From Centroberyx gerrardi (taxonomy: Eukaryota > Chordata > Actinopteri > Beryciformes > Berycidae): a stretch of DNA of 64,000 nt. This document shows, one piece after another, positions 36,274 through 48,348 of this stretch; position 1 is the stretch's first letter; each line of letters opens with the position of its first letter. Position numbers and translations under genes: made by a program. The stretch is taken from NCBI RefSeq assembly GCF_048128805.1, contig NC_135999.1:16061190-16125189 (forward strand), in the 5' to 3' direction. The notes under the pieces were generated by a model that saw only the letters and a program-made list of their open reading frames with translations, did no database searches and had not been told where the DNA came from.

Positions 36274-39200
36274 ATGGCTCCATCACTTCTTGCGACGGCG
36301 GCAGGGATTCTTTTACTTTTCTCCTTCTCATCCGCAGTAAGTGCTTGAATGTTTAATGGGATGTTTCTGTCATACAAAATGGTGAGCAGCAAGAAGCTAA
36401 ATAGTGTTGTGGTTTCTTTTCTGTAGCAAACCAGAGGAGACCACACTGATATCTGCACACCAAATGACGGCTTTGTAAGTACACAGCTAGAAACGATGAC
36501 CTCACATGTCGTTGATGTGCTTGAGAACATTCATCACATCTCATTTCAACTTTTACTTGACCTCATGGATTCTTTGACATTGTGTAGATTGTATATGTCC
36601 GTATCACAGAGCACACTTGCACTGAATTGCTGTATATAGTCTTCACATCATCCAATATACCAGAACAATATGTGCCGTGTATTATTTTAAAAGAACAATG
36701 CTTAATGGGTTTTTTTCTGTATTCAGGGAAGGTACTGTCCAACTACATGTGGAGTGGCTGATTACCTGCTGAATTATATGCCAGGTGTGGACAAGGATCT
36801 GGACTATATGCTGGATGAACTGGATAGAATTGCCAATTTGACCGAGGTGGCCGAAGAAAAAGTCGTCTACATGAAAGACTCTGCTACATCAGCCCAGAAG
36901 AGTTCCCAACCAGGTAAAGTACTTCACTAGCAGCTTGGAGTTAAGTGTAGAAAACTGTGATGCCAATTTAGTCATTCTAAAATGATTTGATTACTATGTA
37001 ATAGAATGTATCATGGACTCAGTGTGAATACTGTAAAACTCTAATGAGTCAAATATTGAAGCAGATTGTGATTTTTTTTTTTCAGACCAATACTACAAAA
37101 AGACATCAAGTATGCTGGACGATGTCGTTCGATATGAAAAGACCATCGTTGCTCAGGAGCAGCAAATATAGTGAGTTATCTAGCATTGAAATGTAATGGC
37201 ATTCGTAGTACTTCCCGCTAATTGTGAGTCATTTAGACTTTTCCCATTGTGTAACAAACTGAGATGTGAATTACTTCAGAGAATTCAACTTAGATTTCAA
37301 ATTTGTTTCCCTCCCGCCATGCAGCGAACTTCAGAATTTAATTTCAGCAAACGAGAGGAGGATGGCTGACCTCAAACAACTCTCCATTCAGCTGCGGCAG
37401 AAATGCAACGAGCCGTGCAAAGAAACAGTTGAAATCCAGCCCACCACAGGCACAGGTAAAATCAACTGTGACCGTCAGGCCATTCCCACTTCACAAACAG
37501 TTACTCAATCATGCATCATGAGCACCACGCATGTCCTTGTCCACTGTTTAGTTAGAGTCTAATCAATATCATGCATCAATGCAGAGTACACAGTTTTAGA
37601 GTATTGTGGGTGGAATTTGTTGGTACTGCACTTCAAAAAGAATTTCTACACTTTACAATTTAAAGGAAAAAATAGCAGTTGTTCCCTAAAAATATAGATC
37701 AAAAAACAACAGGAAAAACATCAAGTAAGCTTGTGTTGTCCTATATCCTCTACATTTTCTTCTTTTGTAAACATAACCACCCAGCAACAAAAAGATACTC
37801 AACCAGATAGCTCTTAACGTGTGTCATGAAATAATGACACTGAGAAATAAACTTTCCTTTGCCTTTATTTGTTGTCTTTTTCAGACTGCCAGGATATTGC
37901 CAACAAAGGTGCCACCACCAGCGGCCTTTACTATGTGAAGCCAGCGAAGGCTGTAGAGCAGTTCCTGGTCTACTGTGAGATTGACAGCTTCGGACGCGGC
38001 TTCACAGTACTGCAGAGGGTAAGGCATTAAGGAAAATGTAGAAGATGTAGAAGTTAATGAGATAAAAGTTACATTTCCTGCTTATAACACTCAAATAGGC
38101 TGGTTATAAACTGCTAATCCCAAATGGTAATGAACTATTATTAGTAGCCTACTCACTAATTAGTGGAGTACTGGTTTTTAAAAAGAAGGGCATAGAAATA
38201 GATCAGGATTTGAGAAATGTTTTGTTAACTAACTGATTGAATGACTGAACCCTCGCTATGTTGTGCATCTCTTTGTGTCCACAGAGACGCGATGGAAGCG
38301 TAGACTTCCGCAAGGACTGGGTCCAGTATAAGGAGGGCTTCGGTTACCTCTCCCCCGACGACACCACCGAGTTCTGGCTCGGCAACGAGAAGATGCATCT
38401 GCTGACCACCCAGTCGACCATCCCCACTGTGCTGAGGATAGAGCTTGTTGACTGGGACGGCAACAAAAAGTACGTAAAAGAAACCCACATGATAACAGAT
38501 TACATAAGAGCGAGAGGAGCAAAGGAGCCACTGACAAGGCAAACATGACCCGGCAGTGGTGAAAGGAGGTTAAGAACAAATAAGGACTCAGCAGAAGTGA
38601 ACTAAATCCATTCCTCTCCCCCCCCCCCCCCCCCCTCCTGCCACCAGGTACGCCGACTACGCCATGTTCAGAGTGGGCTCTGAGGCCGACATGTATCGCC
38701 TGACCTACGCCTACTACCACGGCGGCGACGCGGGAGACGCTTTCGACGGCTTCGACTTTGGGGACGACCCTAGCGACAAGTTCTTCACGTCTCACAACGG
38801 CATGCAGTTCAGCACCCACGACAAGGACAACGACAAGTTTGACGGCAGCTGTGCGCTCCAGGACGGCTCCGGGTGGTGGATGAACAGATGCCACGCTGCA
38901 CATTTGAACGGCAAATACTACCAGGGTAAGACCAAAAGGCCGAATCCATCGCCAAGCCAAGTCTGTCCCTTTTAGAGGGTGTTCTTAATACAAGATTGGT
39001 GATAAATTGTCCAAGTTGAAAGCATCATAATTGTCTTCTTAACCCATACACACACTCACACACACACACAAAAACACAACACACAAAAACATACACATGC
39101 TCCATCACCGCCTTCTCACCAAATCATTTGAAGCCCACTTTAACCTCGCTGTGTTCCCTCCATCCAGGCGGGAAGTACACGGAAAAGGATGCAGGCGAAT

Positions 39201-39355
39201 TCGGCTATGACAACGGCATCATTTGGGTCACATGGCACAACCGCTGGTACTCCCTGAAAGAGACCACCATGAAGATCATCCCCATCAGCAGGATCACAGC
39301 AGGCGGCGGACAGCAGACCGGAGTCAAACAGTTTGGAGGACTGGGAGACGCCTAG
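36274..39355 (+). CDS. fgg: Fibrinogen gamma chain
   Basis: Secreted clotting subunit. Nine exons: 36274-36336, 36427-36474, 36727-36913, 37086-37170, 37325-37455, 37885-38018, 38285-38469, 38648-38925, 39168-39355. All junctions are in phase; product 432 residues (human gamma-A 437). Order: signal peptide in exon 1 ([11 protein letters not shown]), mature N-terminus [10 protein letters not shown], first disulfide ring [12 protein letters not shown], coiled coil, second ring [11 protein letters not shown], then the fibrinogen-related globe. The calcium loop ([11 protein letters not shown]), [16 protein letters not shown] and [10 protein letters not shown] are conserved. The tail ends [12 protein letters not shown], keeping Gln and Lys residues like those cross-linked by factor XIIIa. 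Genes for the alpha and beta chains are not seen next to it. A poly-C tract lies before the acceptor of exon 8. Confidence 0.96.
38618..38635 (+). repeat. Poly-C run in an fgg intron
   Basis: Eighteen C in a row ending 12 bases before the acceptor of the fgg exon at 38648; it forms most of the polypyrimidine tract. Confidence 0.95.
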
Positions 39356-39617
39356 ACCTTAGAGCGGCATAGGAACATCTCTTAGTGCAGTTCAGGTGTG
39401 GGTTGTCCCACGCCTGAACTTGTTGTGTTCGGCACAACAGCCTTAAAACTTTTAATGTCTCCAATCTGTTTAGAGTGGTTAAATCCTCTTGAATGGAAAA
39501 CTTCTGATTTCATGTTTTGTCTCAGTGTGATGTTTGCGAATTTTCCTTATCTGATCCCTTCAGGACACTGGAATGTTCACGTGTGTCTGTCCTTCTTCCG
39601 TGTTGTTTAGACCACTA

Positions 39618-39623
39618 AATAAA
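39618..39623 (+). terminator. Poly(A) signal of fgg
   Basis: AATAAA 263 bases after the fgg stop, followed by a T/GT-rich stretch. Confidence 0.8.
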
Positions 39624-39906
39624 TGTCTTTTCTTTGTCAAATATGTTTTGTTGTTACTTATGTGGCCAGTGTTATTCTGCATCCAAAAGTTGCTAGTCTG
39701 GAGACCCAACCCTAGTAACTCAATTCCTTGCAACGCCAAATAGCTAGAGGCTCTTCTGAAAAGCAATGCGGTGATCAAAGACACAAAGCGCTTGTTCAAA
39801 AGAAAATAATCAGGGAAATCAAAATTAGATTTGTTTTGGAACAAGCCTCCACAAAAACGTTGTTATGATCATTTCTAGTATAGTAGGTCATACTTACTTT
39901 ATGAGA

Positions 39907-39929
39907 ACACACACACACACACACATTCT

Positions 39930-39962
<33 letters not shown>
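39907..39962 (+). repeat. Interrupted (CA)n microsatellite
   Basis: Two CA runs separated by TTCTCC. Confidence 0.95.
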
Positions 39963-39964
<2 letters not shown>

Positions 39965-41394
39965 GCAGGTTATGATAAATGGCACACAGTATTCGCCATG
40001 CATTACAAATGGAGCAGCCCTTTGAGTAATGGGTAATGTGGCCTCACAGAGGACCTTTTAAATAAATTAAATGCAAGACGTAAAAGAATCACGGCTGAAA
40101 TCAATTTGCTTTACAGGCAACAAAGAGCAGTCCATCTCTTCAGTGCATCAATTGAATAATTGTAAAATATAGGATGGTGATACTTCATGTCCTTCTAAAA
40201 GGCACTTGAAAATGTTCCAGGATGAAATTAAACTAAAAGTGTAGTTAATAGTGGTCTTTTTATTAATTATATCTGTGGTTGTAGTTGGTTTGAAAAAAAA
40301 CAAACCTTTTAATGAGTCATAAGTGTGCCTATCAATCAATACAAGCCGTTTTCCATGCCTCGATAGACTTTGATAATTTATTGCGAAGAAGAATTTGAAT
40401 AAAAACAAATGAAGTTACATAAATGATGTAATTAGTAATTGGTGCAGGGTGGCTTGTTAATCATATGGCATGTTTTTCTTTTTCGAGGTCACACTATATA
40501 GGTCACCCTACCATCCCTATATATTGGTTATTCAAATGAACTGAACTCGCCCCTGAACTGTACTTGCTCTAAGACTAACTATTGGAGTTGTGTAGTGACA
40601 TTTTGAACAGAGCACACAATGTGATTAAAGCTTTTAACTGCAGAATATCAGCATGTTTGTCATGGAGTCCTTCCACAAAAAAATCCCATGGAAACATAAT
40701 TTCAAGAAATTCAAGTTGCCATGTCAGATCTTGTTGGGCAGTTCGTTTATAATACTGTGTACAGACCAGCAGTAACTAAAACACTATGAAGTAAAAGATT
40801 CACAGACATATGAGTGGGTGTGTAAGTTTAGTATTTGTCCCCATGCATCATTACACTCTCCTCAGTGACCACTTGTTCAGTCAATATTGCTAAATTCCCT
40901 CTGGCTCATTGTAAATGGTTGAACTGAAGTGACTGACAGCAACATTGTGATGAGCGCATTCACTTCACCAAGCTGTGATACTAACATATGGCCCAACGTT
41001 TGTAATGAAATAGTATAGTGGGAAGTTGCAAATATAATTAGGCTGTTTAAAAACTTGAATAGCATAAGAGGCCTATCCCGATACACCCCCACCTCCCAAA
41101 TGTAATGCCCAAATTTAGTGGTTTTGTTATAGAGAGCAGTAATAATAAATTACTTACAGTTCAATAACTATATTCTGTATTTGTTTCTGGTATTATCTCT
41201 TTCTTCTACTGTTTCTATTTGTTTTTGGTTTATTTATATACTGTTTTATATATAGGCCTATACTGTTTTTATATACTGTTTTTATTGGTTTGTATTGTGT
41301 TTTATTCGTTTTGTCTTTTAACAAAGTATACAAGCAACCACTGAGCTAAATTCCTTGTATGTGCAAATATACTCGGCCAATAAAAGGATTCTGA

Positions 41395-41510
41395 TTCTGA
41401 TTCTGATAATAATAATAAACTTTATTTATATAGCACCTTTCAAAACAAGGTTACAAAGTGCTTTACAATACAAGATAAAATCACCAACAGATAAAACATG
41501 AGTAAAAATA
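41395..41510 (+). mobile_element. Interspersed repeat fragment
   Basis: Begins with (AAT)n and reads AAACTTTATTTATATAGCAC, then TTACAAAGTGCTTTACAATA. The same core appears degenerate at 61262 and 58236, so three copies lie in the window. It probably belongs to a retroelement tail. Confidence 0.5.
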
Positions 41511-42104
41511 GGACTAAAAGCTAGTAAAAAAGAATAATAAAGTAAGAGAATAAAACAAGCATAAAAGAGGAAATAAAATAATGAAATCATGATAGAAAAT
41601 AATAAATAGAAGGAAAACAGCCACACTAAGAAAATGCCTAATTAGGTCTCAAACATTAGAGGAAAACCTACAGGAAGAAATGTCATGACCGACAACATTG
41701 GTTATTTATAATCTATGTCACAAAAATTACAAAATAATAATTCAAACACTTTGCACCGACTCTTTCTACTGAGTGGGCTTCTGAGTTTGAAGGATTAGAT
41801 AACCATTAATCAATGTACTTTGTTAGACAAACATTGCCTGAGCAGAAATGTGAATGAAAACCAAATAGACACTTTGGCCTGTGCTCACGTCACCAGTAGC
41901 CCCAACATAGAAATGATCATTATTTTCCTCATATTCATATATTGAAAGGGGTAATTTGTGGTCATTCAAGATTTAGGACATTTGTTGGAATATCTTGCAG
42001 GGTTTGGTTTAACAAACAGGTTTCAGCAATATTGTGGTATTCTGCAATTACTTTATTGACCGTTAGATGGCGTTAAAAAAAAATCAACGTAGCTGCACAC
42101 CGCT

Positions 42105-42287
42105 TTTGACCCGGAAGATAACCAGCCATTTTCGGCAATATTTGTTTACTTCTGGAGCATTCGGTCGTCGTGCTGTGGTGGTGATGGTTTTAGGGTTGTG
42201 ATATATTTCGACTGCAACCGAGCCAAAAGTATTGGCAACGAATTGTTTCCACATCAGCTGTCTTATAGCCGTATATTTAACATCACA
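42105..42287 (+). promoter_or_regulatory. plrg1 promoter with ETS and YY1-like sites
   Basis: CCGGAAG (ETS core) at 42111 and GCCATTTT (YY1-like) at 42125, no TATA box, then a GC-richer first exon. This is the usual plan of a housekeeping vertebrate promoter and lies within 180 bases of the plrg1 ATG. Confidence 0.5.
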
Positions 42288-45200
42288 ATGACTGAGGTAA
42301 GACAAGGCTGTGAAGTCTTTTCGACCGTTTTTCTTTGCTCCCGCTCAGGCGCTAACGTTACGTTCCCATGTTAATGCCGGGCCCGACTATTTGCTGGAAC
42401 GCGATAAGCTAACGATAGGATTTCTCCACTTGTTGTCTATAACTTAAGCTAACTTAAGCTCTGTCCATTTAAAACAAACGGGTGGAGATGGGTGCGGTAC
42501 TTAGTAAACGTCGCCGTCTCCGTGCTAGGTAAAATATAGTAGTTTTTAAATATAACTCCTTTCTTTTACAGGATGTCCAGAAGCACTCAGTCCACACACT
42601 GGTCTTCAGGTCTCTTAAAAGGACGCATGATATGTTTGTGTCTGATCATGCGAAACCAGTCGCACTGGATGATCAAAGGTAAGTCTTACAACGTATAACT
42701 GTGAATCTTTGTGTTTTTTGTTATTTGTTAACCCAAGACCAACTAACGTGATTATGCTTTGAAGTTGCATTTAACTATAGTCCAGTAACAAGGCAATCAA
42801 GTGATCACAGTCGCTTAAATCGGTAGTAAGTAATTGAGGGAAAGTGATGCATTAATGTCTCTCGTATTTGCAGCCATAACGTGAAGATGGCTGCCAAGCT
42901 GAAAGCAGACTACAGTGCGGTGTTACACATGCCAGTCCTGAAGGAAGGGAAGGAGAGAGGCTCACACATCCCGGGCGGCCTGCACGTCCACCAGGGCTAC
43001 ACACAGCCAGGTGGGTCAAATGAAATGACCGGTGCATGTTACTGAGTGAGGAGGGAGTGTGTGCTGTCTTAAACCAATAGAGAATTGATATAAATATTCT
43101 CCATGGTATTTTCATACTACCCAAAAAGCATAGTATTTAGGAGTGTGTCCACCAGTTGTATTGGCAAATATTCCTTCTAAATTTGACACTAGTGACTGGT
43201 CTGCTCAGATACTGCAGATACTTCTATTTTGAAAAAACGTGTTGAAAAATCCCATTCACTACCATCATATGTGCAAGATATTTCTCCATAACAGTTCATT
43301 CAATTATATAGATGCAGCTTATTTAGACTACTTTCTAAAAATCAATATCTTGTTTAAAACTATTTATCTGAAGCTCTAACAATAGCTCGCTGGGCCTAAT
43401 TTTCTTGCAGGAGATGACCCAGAGTACCTGATCACTGGGACACATGCTTACCCCTCTGGACCTGGTAAGTACTATGCTGTTAAATAAAACCAAACTGGCT
43501 GTATTCTGACTATTCTGTGGCCATTCACTGACCTACATGGATGTTAATACAAGTTTCTGTTTGTTTTTTGTTTTTTTTTCAATAGGAATAGCCTTGACTG
43601 CTGACACAAAGATGCACAGGTTGCCCAGTGAGGGAGGAGTCCATTCCATGGCATTGGTCTTGCCCCCCTCGCAAGCCAGGTACCCTAGTTTTCTCCACTA
43701 CTGTAATTGTGTAAATTTTAGTTTTATCAAAAGTTTATGTGCTCCAAATAAGACAAGTCAAAATACTTACAGTAATTCTGATACCTGCCTACCTAAATTA
43801 ACAAAATATCAAATTAACTACACTGTTGAAGCCCCATGCAAAAGAAAAACAAGCCCTGCTACAGCTTTCTTGCACTTGTCATTTCTTGCACACAAATGAC
43901 ATTACCAGAATTAAACAGTATACCATGATATATACCGTTACCATCCACAATGTAAAAAATGTTATGATATAAAATTCAGGCCATATCGCTCACTACTACT
44001 ACCTTTCAAAAACAGTCACTCCACACACCTAGTGTAATTGGAACTAGCCTACCTTTCTCGTTAGGCCAGAAAAACTATTTTGAAAAAAAACTATTTGTGT
44101 GTGTCAATATGTAGTTTTCTGTGTATTTGGGTTATCTTTTAAAGAGGTGATTTTGAAAGAGGGCAGGGACTTGGGTGGCTTGCAGCAAAGTTTAAATGAA
44201 ATTATTCTGGGGCAAATGGTATGCAAGCTTTAAGAACATGAAATGTTGTATTTTTGATAGTGAGAATATGATATACAAGATTAAGCAAATAAATATAAAA
44301 TGAGTTATGTATGCCTATGTCTTTGTTTGCATCTATAAGTGAAATTCAGTTCACCAGGGGACAGGTGAAATTCAGAACTTAGGAAAAAAGTTAACGTTGA
44401 CCCCTGATCTGTGAATAATGTTGTTTACTATGTTGCTGTGTACTTTCAGGCAGGAGGCCAGCCGCACTGCAGCCAGCGTTGGTGACATCCATAGACATGC
44501 AGGAGGAGCAGAGAGATCTCAGCCTCACTCAAATGCTGTGGTAGGCTGTAGTGGTTTTAGTTATTTTTTTCAGCATACACTGGACGTCACATTTTGTTCA
44601 CCTTTGCCGCAAAATCCCAGAAAGATGTGCAGAATTCATAAGATAATCACTGTATTTACTTTAGTCGCTGATGGAAGGAGGAGGCACCAGAAATTCTGCT
44701 CTCACGAGAAAAGCACCAACCATGCCTAAACCCCAGTGGCATCCACCATGGAAACTGTTTCGGGTAACTGCATATCATTTCAACTGTTACCCTTTATGCT
44801 GTTTTTCCTCTTTGTCTGTAGATAATATACATCACACACTGATGCTACAGCTTGACCTGTGTCTTTGATGTGTCCTTTGTATGATTTGATGTGTAATCTG
44901 ATAGGTCATCAGTGGCCATCTTGGCTGGGTGAGGTCCATAGCCGTGGAGCCTGGGAATCAGTGGTTTGTCACGGGGTCTGCTGACCGAACCATAAAGGTG
45001 AGTTAAGATTTTCATGGTTTTAAGTAGTTTCTGTTGTTAATTAGCCTAATTGATACTACTAATACTCTTGACCCCTAGCTGTTTATTCTGTGTTAAGTCA
45101 TGGATGTTAGATCAGTGAGAATGTAATGGAGGAAAGTTACACACGTTTCCACCCATGCAGAAAAAAATAACTTCATCTCTTGAAATTGGTGTTACCAGGG

Positions 45201-48144
45201 GAGGTCTAGTAATAATAATTACGAATAATAATTATTATGATTTGAGCACCTCAAATTAATTTTATCCTTTATTTAAAGAATATGCTAGTGTTTTTTTTTC
45301 TTCCCACCTATGCTGCAAAATGTCGCCAGTATTTTGTAAATCTTTTTTTTTTAATTTTATTTTAATTGTGAGTGCTATTTCAGTAATTTGAGCCATGTCA
45401 GAGTGATTAATATACATACATATATAATTAGGGCCCCTCAAGTGATATCGAAAGCACTTTTATCAATCTCTACAACTGCTGCTCTCATGTGATTACAACT
45501 CTCCTGCCAGCTCTAGGTGGCACCCTGGAGAAACTGTCTGTGAATGTCTGTAATAGGCGTAATATGACCTGAAGGCTCTTTCTCTTGTCAGATCTGGGAC
45601 CTGGCCAGTGGGAAGCTGAAACTCTCCCTGACCGGACACATCAGTACGGTCCGTGGTGTGGCGGTCAGCGGCCGCAGCCCCTACCTCTTCTCCTGTGGAG
45701 AAGACAAGCAAGTCAAGTGTTGGGATCTGGAGTACAACAAGGTACGCCATTATAATGGATTAGTGGGCAGCAGGGTGGCCTAGAGGTTAGAGAGACCGTC
45801 CTTCAGTTGGTGGACCCAGGGCCCCGCCTCAGCAATTATCTGCCCAGTTGAAGTTTGCTTAATTAAGACACTGAATCACTACAGGCTCCAGGGGTGCTGT
45901 TCTTCAGCTGACCCTGTGCTCTGAGCTCCCTGAAGGGGGGCAAGTCAACAGACAATTTCTCCACGGGATCAATTAAGCATCACATTACTGAATGACTTGT
46001 TTTTGATTCATATATGAATGACTATAAAACATTCTGTGTTGCATTATCATTCTGTAAATCTGGTCTAGGTCTTAAATTAAAAGCCTTAGCCATAAAATTA
46101 ATTTTTGGTTGATCTGTGATATCTTGCCATTCTCTTGACAATGTCCATCTGTGTATTAGGTCATCAGGCACTACCACGGACACCTGAGTGCTGTGTATGA
46201 CTTGGACCTTCATCCAACCATCGACGTGCTGGTGACGTGCAGCAGAGATGCCACAGCAAGGGTAAGGTCTGCTAGCTGCGCATGTACTACATCAAATATA
46301 TTGTTGGCAGTGCTATAATTAAGTCACTTAACTTTGAATCTTGTCCCGGTCCAGTTTCCATTTAAAGGATGCAATCTACAGTTCATTTTAGTCTGGTCTG
46401 AATTGAAGTGGAAAAATTAACTTTGTGAATATGAGCATCAGTCCAGACTACGGTTTGCCCTCATGTTGTTATGCTCAGTTTTCCAAGCATGATGAACTGC
46501 TCGCTATGAGATGTCAAAATCCATCTCTTTATACCCATAAAACTATATGGAACAATGGTCGAGTAATGAACAACATACTCATAAAAGCATGCGTGTTTGT
46601 ATTGTTTCCTGTAATTGGTGCGATTACGTTATCACTCCTAACAAAGGGCATCACAGTTCGGTTTGAAGAGGACTGGTCATGTGAATGCTTAATTAGTCCG
46701 ACCTTTTAATTGAATGTGATTTCATCTGTCAACATTGAGTGTTCATAATTGGTTTTCCTCTCTGCCCTTGCAGGTGTGGGACATCCGGACAAAAGCCAAC
46801 GTGCACACCCTGTCCGGCCACACCAACACTGTGGCCACAGTCAGATGCCAGGCTGCAGAGCCACAAATCATCACTGGTAAATAAAACTGGCAAACTTGAT
46901 CCAAGCATACCGATCATATCTCATTCTCTTCAGTCCCTCAATGTTACTGTGTGTTTACTCTTGTGGCTAATTGACTGGCTTTTTACTATATAGTCTCAGA
47001 TTGTCAAATTATTGACCTCTTGCAGGCAGCCACGATTCAACCATCAGGCTGTGGGATTTGATTGCTGGGAAGACCAGAGCCACTCTGACCAACCATAAGA
47101 AGTCTGTCCGAGCTCTGGTGTTGCACCCCAGACAGTAAGCAAACTCATACTCTAAGATAAGCTCATGTTGATTGTAATAATTTTCAGCAATATGACATTA
47201 ACCCTAGGGATAATAGTTGTGTACATTGTTTATGATGACATTTACCAGTACAAAAACACATTAAGAGTTTGAAATATGCTTAATATCCCATCACCCATTC
47301 TTTGTGTTTTACAGATACACCTTTGCCTCTGGCTCTGCCGACAACATCAAGCAGTGGATGTTCCCAGACGGCAACTTCATCCAGAACCTGTCTGGTCACA
47401 ACGCCATTATCAACACTCTGGCTGTTAACTCAGATGGCGTGTTGGTGTCTGGAGGTATTAATAACCAGCCACATTGGCACCTTTTTTTACTCAAGTGCTT
47501 GTTTCATCTGAAGTTCATGTTTAACCGTCATTGCTGAATAATGGACCAGCTGTTTTTGGTGTTAATGTTGATTTCTGATGGGTGTTTTGTGATTAAATGC
47601 TGGGGGTATTGGATCAGAAACACATGAAGCTCCAAGATGACTCATCATACACATTTATCTTCTCTCTGCAGCCGACAATGGAACCATCCATATGTGGGAT
47701 TGGAGAACAGGCTACAACTTCCAGAGAATTCATGCCGCTGTGCAGCCTGGTTCCCTGGACAGCGAATCGGGGATCTTTGCCTGCATGTTCGACAACTCAG
47801 AAAGCAGACTGATCACCGCCGAGGCTGACAAGACCATCAAAGTGTACAAGGAGGACGACACAGCTGTAAGTTACACTGTTACATTTTAAAAATCAGTATA
47901 GGTTTCAGTGTCGGTAGAGTTTCAGAAGTCTGACTTCAAAAGAGGTGTTCAGCAAATTTAATTTAACATCTAATTGTTTTAACACTGGGTATTGTAGTAT
48001 ATATATTTAGTTTGTGAAAGTCATTGTCATGAAATTTCCAGTTAACAAATGGATCAATTGTTAACCCTCCTTTATTTCTTGCAGACGGAAGAAAGCCACC
48101 CAGTCAACTGGAAACCAGAGATCCTCAAGAGGAAAAGATTCTAA
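42288..48144 (+). CDS. plrg1: Pleiotropic regulator 1, WD40 spliceosome protein
   Basis: Core component of the PRP19/CDC5L complex needed for spliceosome activation in the nucleus. Fifteen exons: 42288-42296, 42572-42678, 42874-43010, 43411-43464, 43586-43679, 44450-44540, 44665-44763, 44905-44997, 45592-45741, 46160-46261, 46774-46876, 47026-47134, 47315-47454, 47672-47865, 48085-48144. All are in phase and give 513 residues (human 514). The first exon codes only three residues (MTE). A low-complexity N-terminal half ends in [17 protein letters not shown]. Seven WD40 repeats follow, such as [39 protein letters not shown] and [18 protein letters not shown]. The tail is [12 protein letters not shown]. 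Nearly identical to human over the propeller. A SINE sits in the intron after 45741. Confidence 0.97.
45757..45990 (+). mobile_element. tRNA-derived SINE in a plrg1 intron
   Basis: The head GGGTGGCCTAGAGGTTAGAG resembles a tRNA A box. The body is followed by the tail ATTTCTCCACGGGATCAATT, related to the tail of the SINE near 10.15 kb though the heads differ. It starts 16 bases after the end of an exon and lies in the sense direction. Confidence 0.75.
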
Positions 48145-48342
48145 AGATTTTTTTTTTATTGTTCTCATTCATGTTGTCATAGAAACCACCTTGAAAAACT
48201 TGTCTACCAGGCCACCTGTTGTAGATGTACCCATCAATTTTGCTTGTTAGTGCTTATTCATAAGACAAATATTTCCATAACAGACGCTACTTTGACAATA
48301 ACCGCCACCTATTGGACAGAAGAACTTCACCCAGTGTTCCTC

Positions 48343-48348
48343 TTTATT
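48343..48348 (-). terminator. Poly(A) signal overlapping the TIR gene stop codon
   Basis: The end GAA TAA AGA contains AATAAA, so the stop codon is inside the signal. If used, the 3' UTR would be about 20 bases. Another minus-strand AATAAA lies at 48155-48160, next to the plrg1 stop. Confidence 0.4.

Larger units (their letters stand above)
39640..42095. other. Intergenic stretch between fgg and plrg1
   Basis: This is where FGA and FGB lie in mammals. No frame with fibrinogen features is seen on either strand. It holds an interrupted CA repeat (39907-39962) and a repeat fragment at 41400-41500 (CTTTATTTATATAGCACCTT...GTTACAAAGTGCTTTAC) common in fish genomes. Confidence 0.7.

Noticed and set aside
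38256-38960. 234-codon minus-strand open frame
   Set aside because: It is the shadow of two GC-rich fgg exons and the intron between them; the plus-strand exons encode conserved fibrinogen sequence.
39640-42095. FGA or FGB exons
   Set aside because: No frame with fibrinogen coiled-coil cysteine rings or the globe motifs is visible on either strand.
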